Shown one piece after another: positions 26,790 to 37,396 of a DNA stretch of 64,000 nt (positions are counted from its first letter, which is position 1; each line of letters opens with the position of its first letter). The position numbers and the translations under genes were made by a program. The notes under the pieces were generated by a model. It was not told where the DNA came from. It did not search any database and saw nothing but the letters and a program-made list of their open reading frames with translations. Source of the stretch: Mytilus edulis. Lineage: Eukaryota > Mollusca > Bivalvia > Mytilida > Mytilidae. The stretch covers positions 25,505,585 to 25,569,584 of the forward strand of contig NC_092345.1 in assembly GCF_963676685.1 (NCBI RefSeq), in the 5' to 3' direction.

Positions 26790-27010
26790 ATGTGTTTTGA
26801 GTGCCAATGAGACAACTCTCCATCCACGTAAGAATTTATAAAAGTAAACCAATATAGGCCAAGGTACGGCCTTCAACACGGAGCCTTGGCTCACACCAAA
26901 CAGCAAGCTATAAAAGGCCCCCAAAAATTAAATTACTTGTAAAACCATTCAAACGAAAAAAACCAACGGTCTTATATATTATATAAAAACGAGAAGCTTG
27001 GTTGAGCCGT
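26790..27010 (+). repeat. Mussel short interspersed repeat nested in the transposon
   Basis: It carries gtgccaatgagacaactctc, caatataggccaaggtacgg and agccttggctcacacc. A diverged reverse copy of the same family lies at 63400-63540. It interrupts the interior of the TAA-flanked element, so it inserted later or was captured. Confidence 0.7.
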
Positions 27011-27530
27011 TAGAGAAAATGGACAAGAAGTCCTAATTACATACAAACAAACAAAACCTTGAGAGATTTAATATATTTTATGTGAAAATGACAATAAGAA
27101 TGATGGTCGTAGTATGAACGTAGTCAGGTCGTGAGAAGAGCGTGATGAGGACGGCAAGATCGTAGCGCAGCTAGTCTCTCCGAATAGAATCACGCTTTCG
27201 CTACGCTCTCGCTACGATGGTACAGCGACCGGTACCTTTGCGATCTTACTACGATCTTAGTGCGCTTTCACTACGCTTTTTCTACGACCTGATTTCGCCA
27301 CGACCGCACCACGATTGCATGTTCAAAGTTGGCCACGCTCATCACGATCTTGAAGACCTCACGACGACCGTGATACGACCTTACTGCGATCTACACGATC
27401 GTACTACGATCATCAAAATTTTCATTTTTTTTACAGATCGTAGTGCGATCGTGGCCTAGTGGGACTGCGGTATAACCGAGTCGGTGGGATTTTCAGTATA
27501 CGGATATGGATCATAACTGCACATTGCTAG

Positions 27531-27650
27531 AAAACAAAGGAATAGTGATGTCAATGTCAAATACGTTAATAAAGTAATACAAATAGACAGGAAATAATTA
27601 AAAAAAACATTAAAAAAAACATTGATTAACAAAATTTTAATCCGCTAACC
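27531..27650 (+). repeat. Direct repeat flanking the transposon, right copy
   Basis: This partner of 25975-26098 ends with aatccgctaaccgaatcc, which lines up with the two sides of the transposon insertion joined through a single TAA. It suggests a local duplication before the transposon inserted in the left copy. Confidence 0.75.
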
Positions 27651-29450
27651 GAATCCCTGTGGTCTTAGACTGCTACATCACTTAGTACCGTGCTACACAT
27701 CAAACATCATTTGAATTCAGTGTCAAGACGTTCAGAGAACAAATCATGACCTTAATTGTGCAATGCCAAAAACGAAAGAAAGGTATCGACATATTGTAGA
27801 ACCGTGAATGTACATGAGACACTATCTGAAAAAGTCTAATTTTTGGCAATAAGAAAAAACAAAACGAAAATGTCTTTAGACCCGGTATTTTAATAGCACA
27901 AATCGAAGAACACACATTGAGGATCTAGGAACTGTTGTCTGTAATTCAAACCATTGTTTAATGTGGAAACAATGGCAATTTTAAAAATGGTACAAAAAAA
28001 ATCCAGTTCTTTCCTGTTACCAAAGTGAATCAATTTTAAAAAGCATCTAATGGGATAAGGAATAAGTTTAAGACACTATTTGTGGTTTACTGGTATATCC
28101 TGCAATAGTTTATCAAATGCCAATTATTGATTTTAGTATTTGCAATACGAAAGGTTTAGAAATATACTAAACTATAGTCAGATATGTCGGTAACATGAAA
28201 GAATCTTGAGTAACATGACAACTGTAACAGGACAGAGTTGGTAACAGTAAAGGATTTTTTCTCAAAAAAATGCTTTATTTTATAGTTTAAGAAAAATACA
28301 TCATTCCAAATTGGTCACAATTGGATGATAACGTCATTTATCCTTTAAAACTGTATTTGCAAGATGAAAAATCTGCCTAGGTAATGAAATAATCTAAAAA
28401 ATAAGTTCTTTCTGTTACTATCTACTATACTAGAATTGCACAATGTTCTCTGCTGTTATCAAAAGCAAAAAACCTATTTTTTGATTCAATATACTGTATG
28501 TTATTTTGAAATTTATTTAATATGGTGATGATAACTTATATTAAATGAAATGGTTGGCATATAGTGAATTAACTTTTTGATTCATCAGTGAAATTGTCTT
28601 GAACATCCTCCCTGGTACTGATTATGGTTATGCTGGTACTTTTTATCAGGTAGCGCAGTACTTTTTGTTTATTTACTCGAATTGTGTAGAAGTTTAATTA
28701 CTTCCATCTACATATCAATTTGATAAGATGCTATAAAACACATGTACTGTTATAGTGCTGACAATGAAATGTACGCAAAAAGACTGTAACAGTAGAGAAC
28801 ATCAAAATTATTTTTCTCCAAATTCTGATCTTTGGGGAGTTCAGATTTGTCAAACTGGCTGCTATTCACCTAAACATGTGGAGTCATACATTCAGGAAAT
28901 GATGCTCTTCACATTGCATTAAAAGAAATATAATTTTGGTCTTTCATACGTGTCCACAGGTGGGAAAAACCCAGCGGTAACAGGAAAGAAATTACCACTG
29001 GGGAAACATTCAAAATACCCTTAAAAATGCAAAATTTTCTTACATGCTTTAGTTATAACAGAATCAGACCAGTAGAAGTGTTTTATATAATCTATCAGAT
29101 TTGTGAAAATCGGAAGGCTGTTTACTTAATTTAGATATTCTTTGATCGGTTTAATTTTCAGAAAATAACTCTGACAACATGATTTTTTGAGCCTTTAAAT
29201 TATATTTTTTTATTAGAAGCAATATTAAAAAGAATGTTTAATTTGGTGCCGTTTGTGCATTATATACTCTAGTTAATACTGAAACTTAAAATTTTCCAAA
29301 AAGGTGCCTGGATAAAAAAATGTTTAACTGGTAACCTTTTAGAAATGATAAGTTTACTCAGATCGTATTTGAATTTACGGGTTCGTCAAACAACATCATC
29401 GTAAAAATAGAATGTGCTATCCCGTTTATAATATAAGTCTTATGCAGCAG
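27651..29450. other. No gene recognised
   Basis: The region is AT-rich without long frames. The words gtaacag and ctgttac recur many times between 28000 and 29340 (for example ggtaacagtaaagg, ctgtaacagtagag, cggtaacaggaaag), which hints at an old degenerate repeat. I could not define a unit. Confidence 0.5.
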
Positions 29451-29845
29451 GACTTCTATAAACCAAATCTTTGTATCCATGGAGGAATGTAGTAAGTTTC
29501 TAGTAAAAGAGGGACGAAAGATACCAAAGGAATAGTCAAAATGATCGAAAATAAACTGACTGCGCCATGGCTAAAAGAGAAAAAGACAAGCAGACAAAAC
29601 ATAGAACAACATTGAAAAATAAAGACTAAGCAACACGAGCCCCATGCACCAAAAACTGGGTGTGATATAAGTTGCTTTGCATGTGGCACCCGTCGTGTTG
29701 CTCAGTCATGCCGGTTATTACAAACCTGGTAAATAGTCACATTTGGTAGGTCACATTCGTGAAAAGGGAGTCCGGACAGATTGTAGTTACGAAATAAGGA
29801 ACATATCCGATTATCCGATATCATCTGTGAAACGGATATTCCATA
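29450..29845 (+). repeat. Mussel interspersed repeat, left half
   Basis: It has agagggacgaaagatacca, ctgcgccatggctaaaa and tggcacccgtcgtgttgct, a repeat I associate with Mytilus. It breaks off after ttccata at the start of the GGGGCACTAGCTG element and resumes at 31165. Confidence 0.65.
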
Positions 29846-31164
29846 TTAAAGGGGCACTAGCTGCCAAATTCATGTCTTATGTGATTTGATTTACCGATTT
29901 GACTCAAATTCTCATATTTTATTTATAACAATGTAAAACATTTTTACAAACTATCAAAGGTATAACATAAACAATGGTCTCAATAAGATGTAGCCTGCTT
30001 CGTTTCGTGTGAATTTTAGCCAAGATTTCACTATCGAGTTGACCTTAAATGACCTTATATAAGCGATGTAAACATAAACATGGATATAAATAGAGTAAGC
30101 AACTCGTGCAATTGGATTTTTAAAGATCTGTTAAATTTTGTATTATAGATTAAAAATTTATGTTTATCGTCGTTTTTACCTTTATAAGAATGATTTGTGT
30201 TGATCGAATCAGTTAATCAAATTATTTAACCTTGTTTCACTTTCAATGTTGACATTCTTTTCGTTTAAAATACCCGTACACGGATAATGCATGCGTTATT
30301 CTATCTCTTTCTACGAGGTTAAAATTGGAGTTCACATGAATACGGATTTAATGAGGTCGAATTATTCACTTGCAAGTGAATAATTCATTGTCAATGTTTA
30401 TGAGCTTAATTTGACAAAATTGAACCATTTTAGCTGATAAAAGCAAATTATTATTTCACTATTTCACTTTCATTAAAGGGGCACTAGCTGTCAAATTCAT
30501 TGTAACCGATTTGACTCAAATTCTCATATTTGGTTTATAACAATGTAAAACATTTATCCAAACTATCAAAAGTCTAAAATAAACAGTTTACAGAGCATGG
30601 GGTAGATAATATATAGGTTCGTTTCGTGTGTATTTTAGTCCAGACGCCATCTAATTAACTATCGATTTGACCTCAGATGACCATATAAGCGATGTAAACA
30701 AAAATAAAGATACGAATAGATTAAACCAACACGTGCAATTGCATTTTTATAGGTCTGTTTGATTTTATTTTATAGATTAAAAATAGATGTTTCTCATTGT
30801 TTTTAACCATATAAGAATGATTTTATATGCATCGAATTAGTAATCAAATGATTTACCGTAGTTTCACTTTCATTGTTGACATTCTTTTTCTTTAAATAAC
30901 CAGTACACGTACAATGCATGCGTTGTCAATCTCTAGCTAGGGGTTAACTTGAAGTTCACATGAATACCGGTTAGAATGATGATGACGTTTTCACTTGCAA
31001 GTGAATCAGTCAAAAATTATGTTTAATCGCTTATTTCAACAAAATTAAAGGAAATTGATTGCTGAAAGCAAATTATTATTTCATTATTCCAATTTGATTA
31101 ATGATTGATCTAAAAAAAATCATACTTTATTTTTTTATATATATCGTAGCTAGTGCCCCTTCAG
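29846..31164. mobile_element. Dimeric TA-flanked element with GGGGCACTAGCT ends
   Basis: There are two head-to-tail copies of about 630-690 bp, the second starting at about 30473; shared words include accgatttgactcaaattct and ttataacaatgtaaaaca. The outer ends are inverted (ttaaaggggcactagct and, on the other strand, ctgaaggggcactagct). TA at 29844-29845 and 31165-31166 is the likely target duplication, because joining the flanks at one TA restores the interrupted mussel repeat. No protein is encoded. A Tc1/mariner-type non-autonomous origin is inferred from the TA target only. Confidence 0.7.
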
Positions 31165-31270
31165 TAACGGTCAATCAACTCGTGATCATCTGGCGTCCGT
31201 AAAATAAGTTTTCAAATTCACCATTTGGAACTCTTGGTTTGCTGAATAGCTTTCTTGTGAACAGCAACCC
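31165..31270 (+). repeat. Mussel interspersed repeat, right half
   Basis: It continues the repeat of 29450-29845 with taacggtcaatcaactcgtg, gcgtccgtaaaat and accatttggaactcttggtt. Confidence 0.6.
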
Positions 31271-31980
31271 CACATGCACTTGTGTCAGAGCGCCCTGTAT
31301 ACCTTAATATAACACAAGGTAATTAACTAAAAAATTTGAAAAATGTCATCCGCGGGCGCGAACTTCCGTTTTATTTCGATTTCTCGGTTGCCAAACCTAC
31401 TTAAACTTATTATGCCGTAAATCTAAATTGATTTATCTACTCAATGGTGTATGACACGACTACCATTGTTGTCGGGATCATTCGTAGCATGCCTCAGAAG
31501 CAGGTCAACGTGATTTTTTTTGTATACCGACGCCAAATTGGAAACACTATTAGTCCGCAGGGATTGATTTATTACAAAAAGTATTTAAAAAAAAACTGTC
31601 AGCTTTTCTCTAAATATTAATTTTAATTGTAAATTCGTAAAAGATTATGTGATACAAACCCTAAAAAGTGTTATTTAAGGTCTGTCTAATGTATCAGGAG
31701 TTTCTATTTTTAGAGCTCTGATTTTCACGTTCTATTGATATCATTCAGACTCTCTCTTGACTTTATTAAAACGAATATGTGTTTATCTGTATGTTTGTAT
31801 GTAGAAACTATCAATGGCGGTATAATTTCCCCAATTGTCCCGTTGACTGATGTTATCAGTTGTTCTGGTATTCCTCTTTTTGAATTTGCTTTGGAGTTGT
31901 TAGTTTTTTAAATTATATTTCTTTCCAAATAAACAATCCTTAAATATATCAGACTTTAACCAGTTATTCTCTCATACGTG

Positions 31981-32428
31981 CCAAATTAAGAAGTATACGC
32001 CGTTACGGTAAAACAAATCTTTCAAACTTGCTGCTGCTATTTTAAGGAACAGCCTTCCAAACCATTTCAGGACTGAACATAGTTTTTCATATTTTAAAAG
32101 TTTTGTTCAGTCCTGGAACGGTTTGGATTTGTTCTCCTTGCAGATAATTCTTGAACTGTTTATTATTTATGTTGCTTTTTGTTGCTTTGGTCTAGCATGT
32201 TTTACTTCATTCTAAATATGTTTCTTATTTTATTGCATGCTATGTATGTGATATACAACTTTGTATTACAGGTTGTTTTATATGTCAAATCAGATATTTA
32301 TATATGTATATATATGTCTCTGGTCAAATTAGACTATTTTTATGTTATTTATATGTTTTTATATTCGATCAAAAGCTCTTTAGAGCTTGATGCCGAATCA
32401 AAATAAAGTTTTCTTATCTTATCTTATA
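31981..32428 (+). mobile_element. LINE 3' fragment (5' truncated)
   Basis: The frame 32012-32215 encodes the C-terminal tail typical of many non-LTR retrotransposon ORF2 proteins, with RNSLPNHFRT, FKSFVQSWNG and a hydrophobic end before TAA. The 3' UTR ends with a stem-loop (agctctttagagct), AATAAA and a ttcttatcttatcttat tail. The RT core is absent. The clade cannot be fixed from so short a tail. Confidence 0.7.
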
Positions 32429-34321
32429 CAAATCCTTGCACCAATTTTAAAACATCAAGTTTGTAGAAAAGAGTGGCGAGTAAACAGAAGGACGTGTTTG
32501 TCTTTTTCGTCACACATTGAACCGTTCCTCTCCCCACACTTTAGAGTCCCCTTTGACGAAGATCGAAAATAAACATTAATACAATGTAGGTATTTTACCG
32601 AACAATGTGTATGTGCAATTAAAATTTGACAGAATTACTGAAGTAGCAAGTTTTATCGATTAGGATTAGCGATTTGAATTAGCAATATACACTGTTAGCA
32701 AGTTTTATGCCAAATTATGGCAAAATCCTATATCAGTAATCAGCTTTTACAAATTTTCGAAGATACATGCCTGTCATGTACCTCTCTTCATAAACATTAA
32801 AACAACACTAATAATCAGATGGAGGCTTTACACTTGGAATGCCATAGTACATTTGACTTCATATGTATCAAGGGGATGACATTTGGGTACAACTACAGGA
32901 AATCTGGGTCTGCTTGCTCTGATTTACATTCACCCTTGGTCAGTTTGTCATATTTCATATTTGCTATGATTCTTATTTTATTCATCATCAACGAAATACT
33001 ATATGATTATCATTAAAATATATATAAAATTTAACACTTGATTTGTTTAAGATGGACGATCATGATGTAAATTGATCTTATCAATTCTACAAGTTATACA
33101 TGTTACTGACTGACCTAAAAGGGGGGGGGGGGCTCCAGTAATGCTTCAGTGATTCCCTATATAATCAACCAAATTTTTCCCACGAAAAGGGGGGGGGCAC
33201 AAGCCCCCCATGATCTGCCTATGCTTTGGTGTTGGCAGTGCTGCTTTGTTACAATAGCATTATGACTAGCCTGCTCTTTTTCAAAATCTACAAGCATGAC
33301 AAAGGAGTAATGAAGATGCATATATACATGATAATATACTTATAATGGACCCTGGATGCTGGATTTTCCTTTCAGTTCTAATATACCCAATGAAAATGCA
33401 TTATATGGTAAATGACCATCATATTACAATGTATTATCATGATTATCCAGACGTTAAAAATGTAATAAAGTCAATTAAGGAAACCAAAAGCATGTAGAAA
33501 TGTTATTTTACTGTTTTGTGGTGAAATTTTTGAAAAAGGAAATGCTGAAAAATGTGTAAATGTAATATAAAATAGCTTTAAGATCAATTCATACAAACAT
33601 TAGTTTGCTCATGATTCCAAGGGATTTCGAAGATAAATATATTCTAGCCTGGTAAGCATGGTATAAACTGAAAATGAAAAATTTTGCCCATGAAAGACTG
33701 AAAATGCTTATTCTGCAACACTAAATTCAGGACATAAATGTTTACCATGTTTACAAAACATGCAAAAGGGAATGATAAATTTGAGTAGAACAGATGAAAA
33801 TGATTTTTCAATCCGCACAAAAATCCTCCTCTGAAAAACAATTTCAGAATTTTGAAGAAATATGGATATGTTTGGATTATTTGACAAACATTTATACAAC
33901 TTAATGTAACAGGCCCCTTCACTGCTTGCCACAAAAATACATGTAGCATACAAGACTTTAATTTTTGAAGGATGAGGGAGTGAATGATAGCTAGGATGGT
34001 GGTTTGAATTTTGAAAGATGGGTGCTTATCTTGCTTATATGGAGTACATTGTAATAGGGAATTTTAAATTATATGGGATATATAGGCAAACACAAATTTT
34101 GAATTTATCTTGAAAAAGATTAAGAACATGAAGAAAATCTCTGGTAGCTTATATTTACAAATAGCTAGGTAACTAAGGTTACTGACAGATTCATCATTCT
34201 GCAGCTTAGTTGAAATTAACCATACAGTTTTTATCTGTCCAGATTAGATATACATGTAAATCAATGTATATCATGTAAACATGTATGAATCATTTGAAAA
34301 TGCCAGAAAACTGTCATTTTT
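32429..34321. other. No gene recognised; G-rich repeat patches
   Basis: G runs of 12 and 9 occur at about 33121 and 33189, within wording common in mussel DNA. The longest frames (for example 33644-33949, minus) look like chance translations of AT-rich sequence without recognisable domains. The tract may be an intron of the SOCS-box gene. Confidence 0.5.
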
Positions 34322-35272
34322 TTGAGCCTGCGACTTTTGTCGCAAAAGGCACGACATAGGGATAATGATCTGGGGGCAGGGGATACGGTGGCTACGATGG
34401 CGGCATTAGCTAACTTCTTAAAAGCTTTATATTTTAAAAGGTGGAAGACCTGGATGCTTCATACTTTGTATATAGATGCCTCGTGTTACGAAGTTTCTGT
34501 CAGTCACATGTCCAATGTCCTTGACCTCACTTTCATGGTTCAGTGACTACTTGAAAAAAAAGTTAAGATTTTTTGTAATGTTAAATTCTCTCTTATTATA
34601 AGTAATAGGATGACTATATTTTGTATGTGCGTACCTTGCAAGGTCCTTATGCCCGTCAGTTGACCTCGAACTCGTTTCATGGATCAGTGAACAAGGTTAA
34701 GCTTTGGTGGTCAAGTCCATATATCTCAGATACTATAAGCAATAGGTCTAGTATATTCGGTGTATGGAAGCACTGTAAGATGTACATGTCCAACTGGCAG
34801 GCATCATTTGACCTTGACCTCATTTTCATGGTTCAGTGGTCATGGTGGTCAAAGTTAAGTTTTTTTTTCTAATACTACATGTATATGCAATAGGTCAACT
34901 ATATTTGGTTTATGGAAATATTTAATGATCTATATGTCAGTCGTGCAGGTTTTATTTGAGCTTGTCCTCATTTTCACGGTTCATTGCTCATTGTTAAGTT
35001 TTTGTGTTTTGGTCTGTTTTTCTTAAACTATAAGCAATAGGTCAACTTTATTTGTTTTATGGAAGAATTGTTAGCTGTACATGTCTGCCTGGCATGGTTC
35101 ATCTGACCTTGACCTCATTTTCATGGTTTATTGGTCAATGTTTAGTTTTCTTGGTTAATGTTAAGTTTATGTGACAGGTGCAATAAAGCTTTATATTTAG
35201 GGCTATCAACATAATATCAATGCAATGACTAGTAAAGAAGGCGAGACATTTCAGTGTGTGCACTCTTGTTTA
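34322..35272 (+). repeat. Bivalve repeat with head segment and minisatellite body
   Basis: It starts at ttgagcctgcgacttttgtc, continues with a head (ggtggaagacctggatgctt), then has several degenerate monomers with tgaccttgacctcattttca and ataagcaataggtc, and ends near tttcagtgtgtgcactcttg. It is the long plus-strand version of the family in the tandem units and at 43650-44060. Confidence 0.75.
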
Positions 35273-35517
35273 CTTTTACTTGAAATAAGTTTCAATAACT
35301 GTAGTGGGTCATCCTAGGGTATTAGGCTGCAGTGATAATCTAGTTTACATAATTCACTCATCATAATCTAGTCTTATAAAAAAAAAATATCATGATGATT
35401 TTCATAATTTCATATTTTGAATTATAATTTTTAGTAGACATGGCAATCATTTTAGTGTTGGTATCTATTTATGTTTAGTGCTAGTATATCTACATGTACA
35501 TGCACATGCATTTGTGA

Positions 35518-37133
35518 TTTTTATACGACTGCTAAAATTGAAAATCTTTTGGTCGTATATTGGCATCATGTTGGCGTCGTCGTCTGAAGATATTTGTTTT
35601 TTCGCACTCTTAACTTTAGTAAAAGGAAATAGAAATCTATGAAATTTAAATACAAGGTTTATTACCATAAAATAAAGGTTGAGATTGATTTTGGGTGTTT
35701 TGGTCCCAACAGTTTAGGAATTAGGGGCCAAAAAGGGCCCAAATAAGCATTTTTCTTGGTTTTCGCACAATAACTTTAGTATGAGTGTCATAAGTGAACA
35801 GAATCTATGAAATTTTAACATAAGGTCTATGACCACAAAAGGAAGGTTGGGATTGATTTTGGGAGTTTTAGTCCTAAGATAATAGGAATTAGGGGCCAAA
35901 AACAGGTCCCAAAAAAGCATTTTACTTGGCTTTTGTACAATAACTTTAGTATAAGTTAATAGAAATCTATGAAATTTTAATACAAGGTTTATTATCACAA
36001 AAGGAAGGTTTGGATTGATTTTGGGAGTTTTGGTCCCAACGAATTAGGGGCCAAAATTAAACTTTTTTGATTTCATCAAAAAATGAATTATTGGGGTTCT
36101 TTGACACAAATGTTTGATATGCCAAATCTAACCGTATATTCAGATTCTTAATTTTTGGTCCTGTTTTCAAATTGGTCTACATTAAGGTCAAAAGGGTTCA
36201 GAATTAAACTTAGCTTGATTTTAACAAAAATTGAATTCTTGGGGTTCTTTGATATATGCTGAATTTAAACATGTACTTAGATTTTTGATTATGGGCCCAG
36301 TTTTCAAGTTGGTCCTAATCGGGATCCAAAATTATTATATTAAGTATTGTGCAATAGCAAGAAATTTTCAATTGCACATTATTCCGCAATAGCAAGAATC
36401 TTCAATTGCACAGTATTGTGCAATAGCAAGAAATTTTTAATTGCACAGTATTGTGCAATAGCAAGAAATCTTTCAATTGCACAGTATTGTGCAATAGTAG
36501 AAATCTTCAATTGCACAGTATTGTGCAATAGCAAGAAATATCTAATTGCACAATATTGCGCAATAGCAAGAAATTTTCAATTCCACAGTTTTTGAGCATT
36601 AGCAAGAAAAATTCAATTGCACAGTATTGTTCCATTTTCAAATTGGTGTACATCATTTTTTTGTACATTAAGGTCCAAAAGTCAAAAATTAAACTTTGTT
36701 TGATTTTAACAAAAATTGAATATATGGGATTCTTCAATATGCTAAATGTAACCATATATTTAGATTTTTAATATTTGGGCCTGGTTATGAAATTGGTCCA
36801 CATTGAGGTCTTAAGGGTCTAAAATTGAACATTATTTGATTTCATCAAAAATAGAATTTTTGGGGTTCTATGATATGCTGAATCTAATCATGTATTTAGA
36901 TTTTGGATATTGGACCATAATTGGTAAATGTCCAATTTAAAATTTTAAGTTTTTAAGTTTAAGTTCTTAAACCACATTCATTCTGTGTCAGAAACCTATG
37001 TTGTGTCAACTATTTAATCACAATCCAAATTCAGAGCTGTATCAAGCTTAAATGTTGTGTCCATATATACTTGCCCCAACTGTTCAGGGTTTGACCTCTG
37101 CGGTTGTATAAAGTTGCGCCCTGTGGAGCATCT
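35518..37133 (+). repeat. Long composite repeat with TIR-like ends
   Basis: The ends are ttttatacgactgct and gcggttgtataaag, roughly inverted. Inside there are about three tandem copies of a 160-180-bp segment around taactttagtat (35605-36060), several copies of a segment of about 150 bp with tttgatttcatcaaaaa, and an eightfold 36-bp palindromic minisatellite. No coding frame was found. It ends about 130 bp before the SOCS-gene acceptor. Confidence 0.7.
36345..36632 (+). repeat. 36-bp minisatellite of palindromic cells, about 8 copies
   Basis: The cell is ttgcacagtattgtgcaa followed by tagcaagaaatcttc, with small variations. The first 18 bases are a near-perfect palindrome. Single cells occur in related repeats at about 2228 and 39985. 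The apparent 82-residue frame here is only a translation of the repeat. Confidence 0.9.
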
Positions 37134-37261
37134 GGTTATTTATTGTGTCTGTCTGTCAATTTATTGCCTTTTATCTTGAAATTTATAAGTTTAGCATGTT
37201 AAGAGTTTCAGAATATCATTTGGTAGACCTTAAGAGAGAATGATTGTTGTTTCTTTTTCAG

Positions 37262-37396
37262 ATGAAGACTCACAAGGTATAAGAAGAACTGGGGTAGTGG
37301 AGTAGTTAAATAAATGTGCAAAGAGTGACCAGGAGGAACATGGGTATTGTGAATAGGAAATGAAAGTAGTTAACAGATGCCAGTTTTATACTGATA
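37262..37396 (+). other. 5' UTR part of the SOCS-gene exon, with an upstream ATG
   Basis: The acceptor tgtttctttttcag ends at 37261. The exon opens with ATG AAG ACT CAC AAG GTA TAA, a six-codon upstream frame, before the main ATG at 37397. At least one upstream noncoding exon must exist, but I could not place it. The short upstream frame might reduce translation of the main one. Confidence 0.55.

Larger units (their letters stand above)
26099..27472. mobile_element. TAA-flanked DNA transposon, non-autonomous, Harbinger-like
   Basis: The termini are inverted repeats of about 35 bp (left ccccagtcccactagaccac; right end reads ccgcagtcccactaggccac on the other strand). TAA at 26096-26098 and 27473-27475 is the probable target-site duplication. 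The downstream flanking repeat has gctaaccga where the insertion would be, which acts as an empty site. A 3-bp TAA duplication suggests the PIF/Harbinger superfamily, but no transposase is present. The subterminal regions are packed with CpG-bearing words spaced about 11 bp apart. Inside lie the start of an R/G-rich reading frame (26549) and a nested mussel repeat (26790-27010). Confidence 0.75.

Noticed and set aside
33121-33200. G runs as a possible functional G-quadruplex
   Set aside because: The runs are homopolymer tracts in a common repeat; no promoter or transcript end is nearby to suggest function.
33644-33953. Two overlapping minus-strand frames of 101 and 81 residues
   Set aside because: They are Phe/Cys-rich translations of AT-rich sequence without domain, in two frames at once.
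34322-34872. Plus-strand frames of 74 and 83 residues
   Set aside because: They are translations of the bivalve minisatellite-bearing repeat; the same wording occurs at many places in this window in both orientations.
36347-36595. 82-residue frame with repeated NCTVLCNSKK-like motif
   Set aside because: It is a translation of the 36-bp palindromic minisatellite; the period happens to be a multiple of three.
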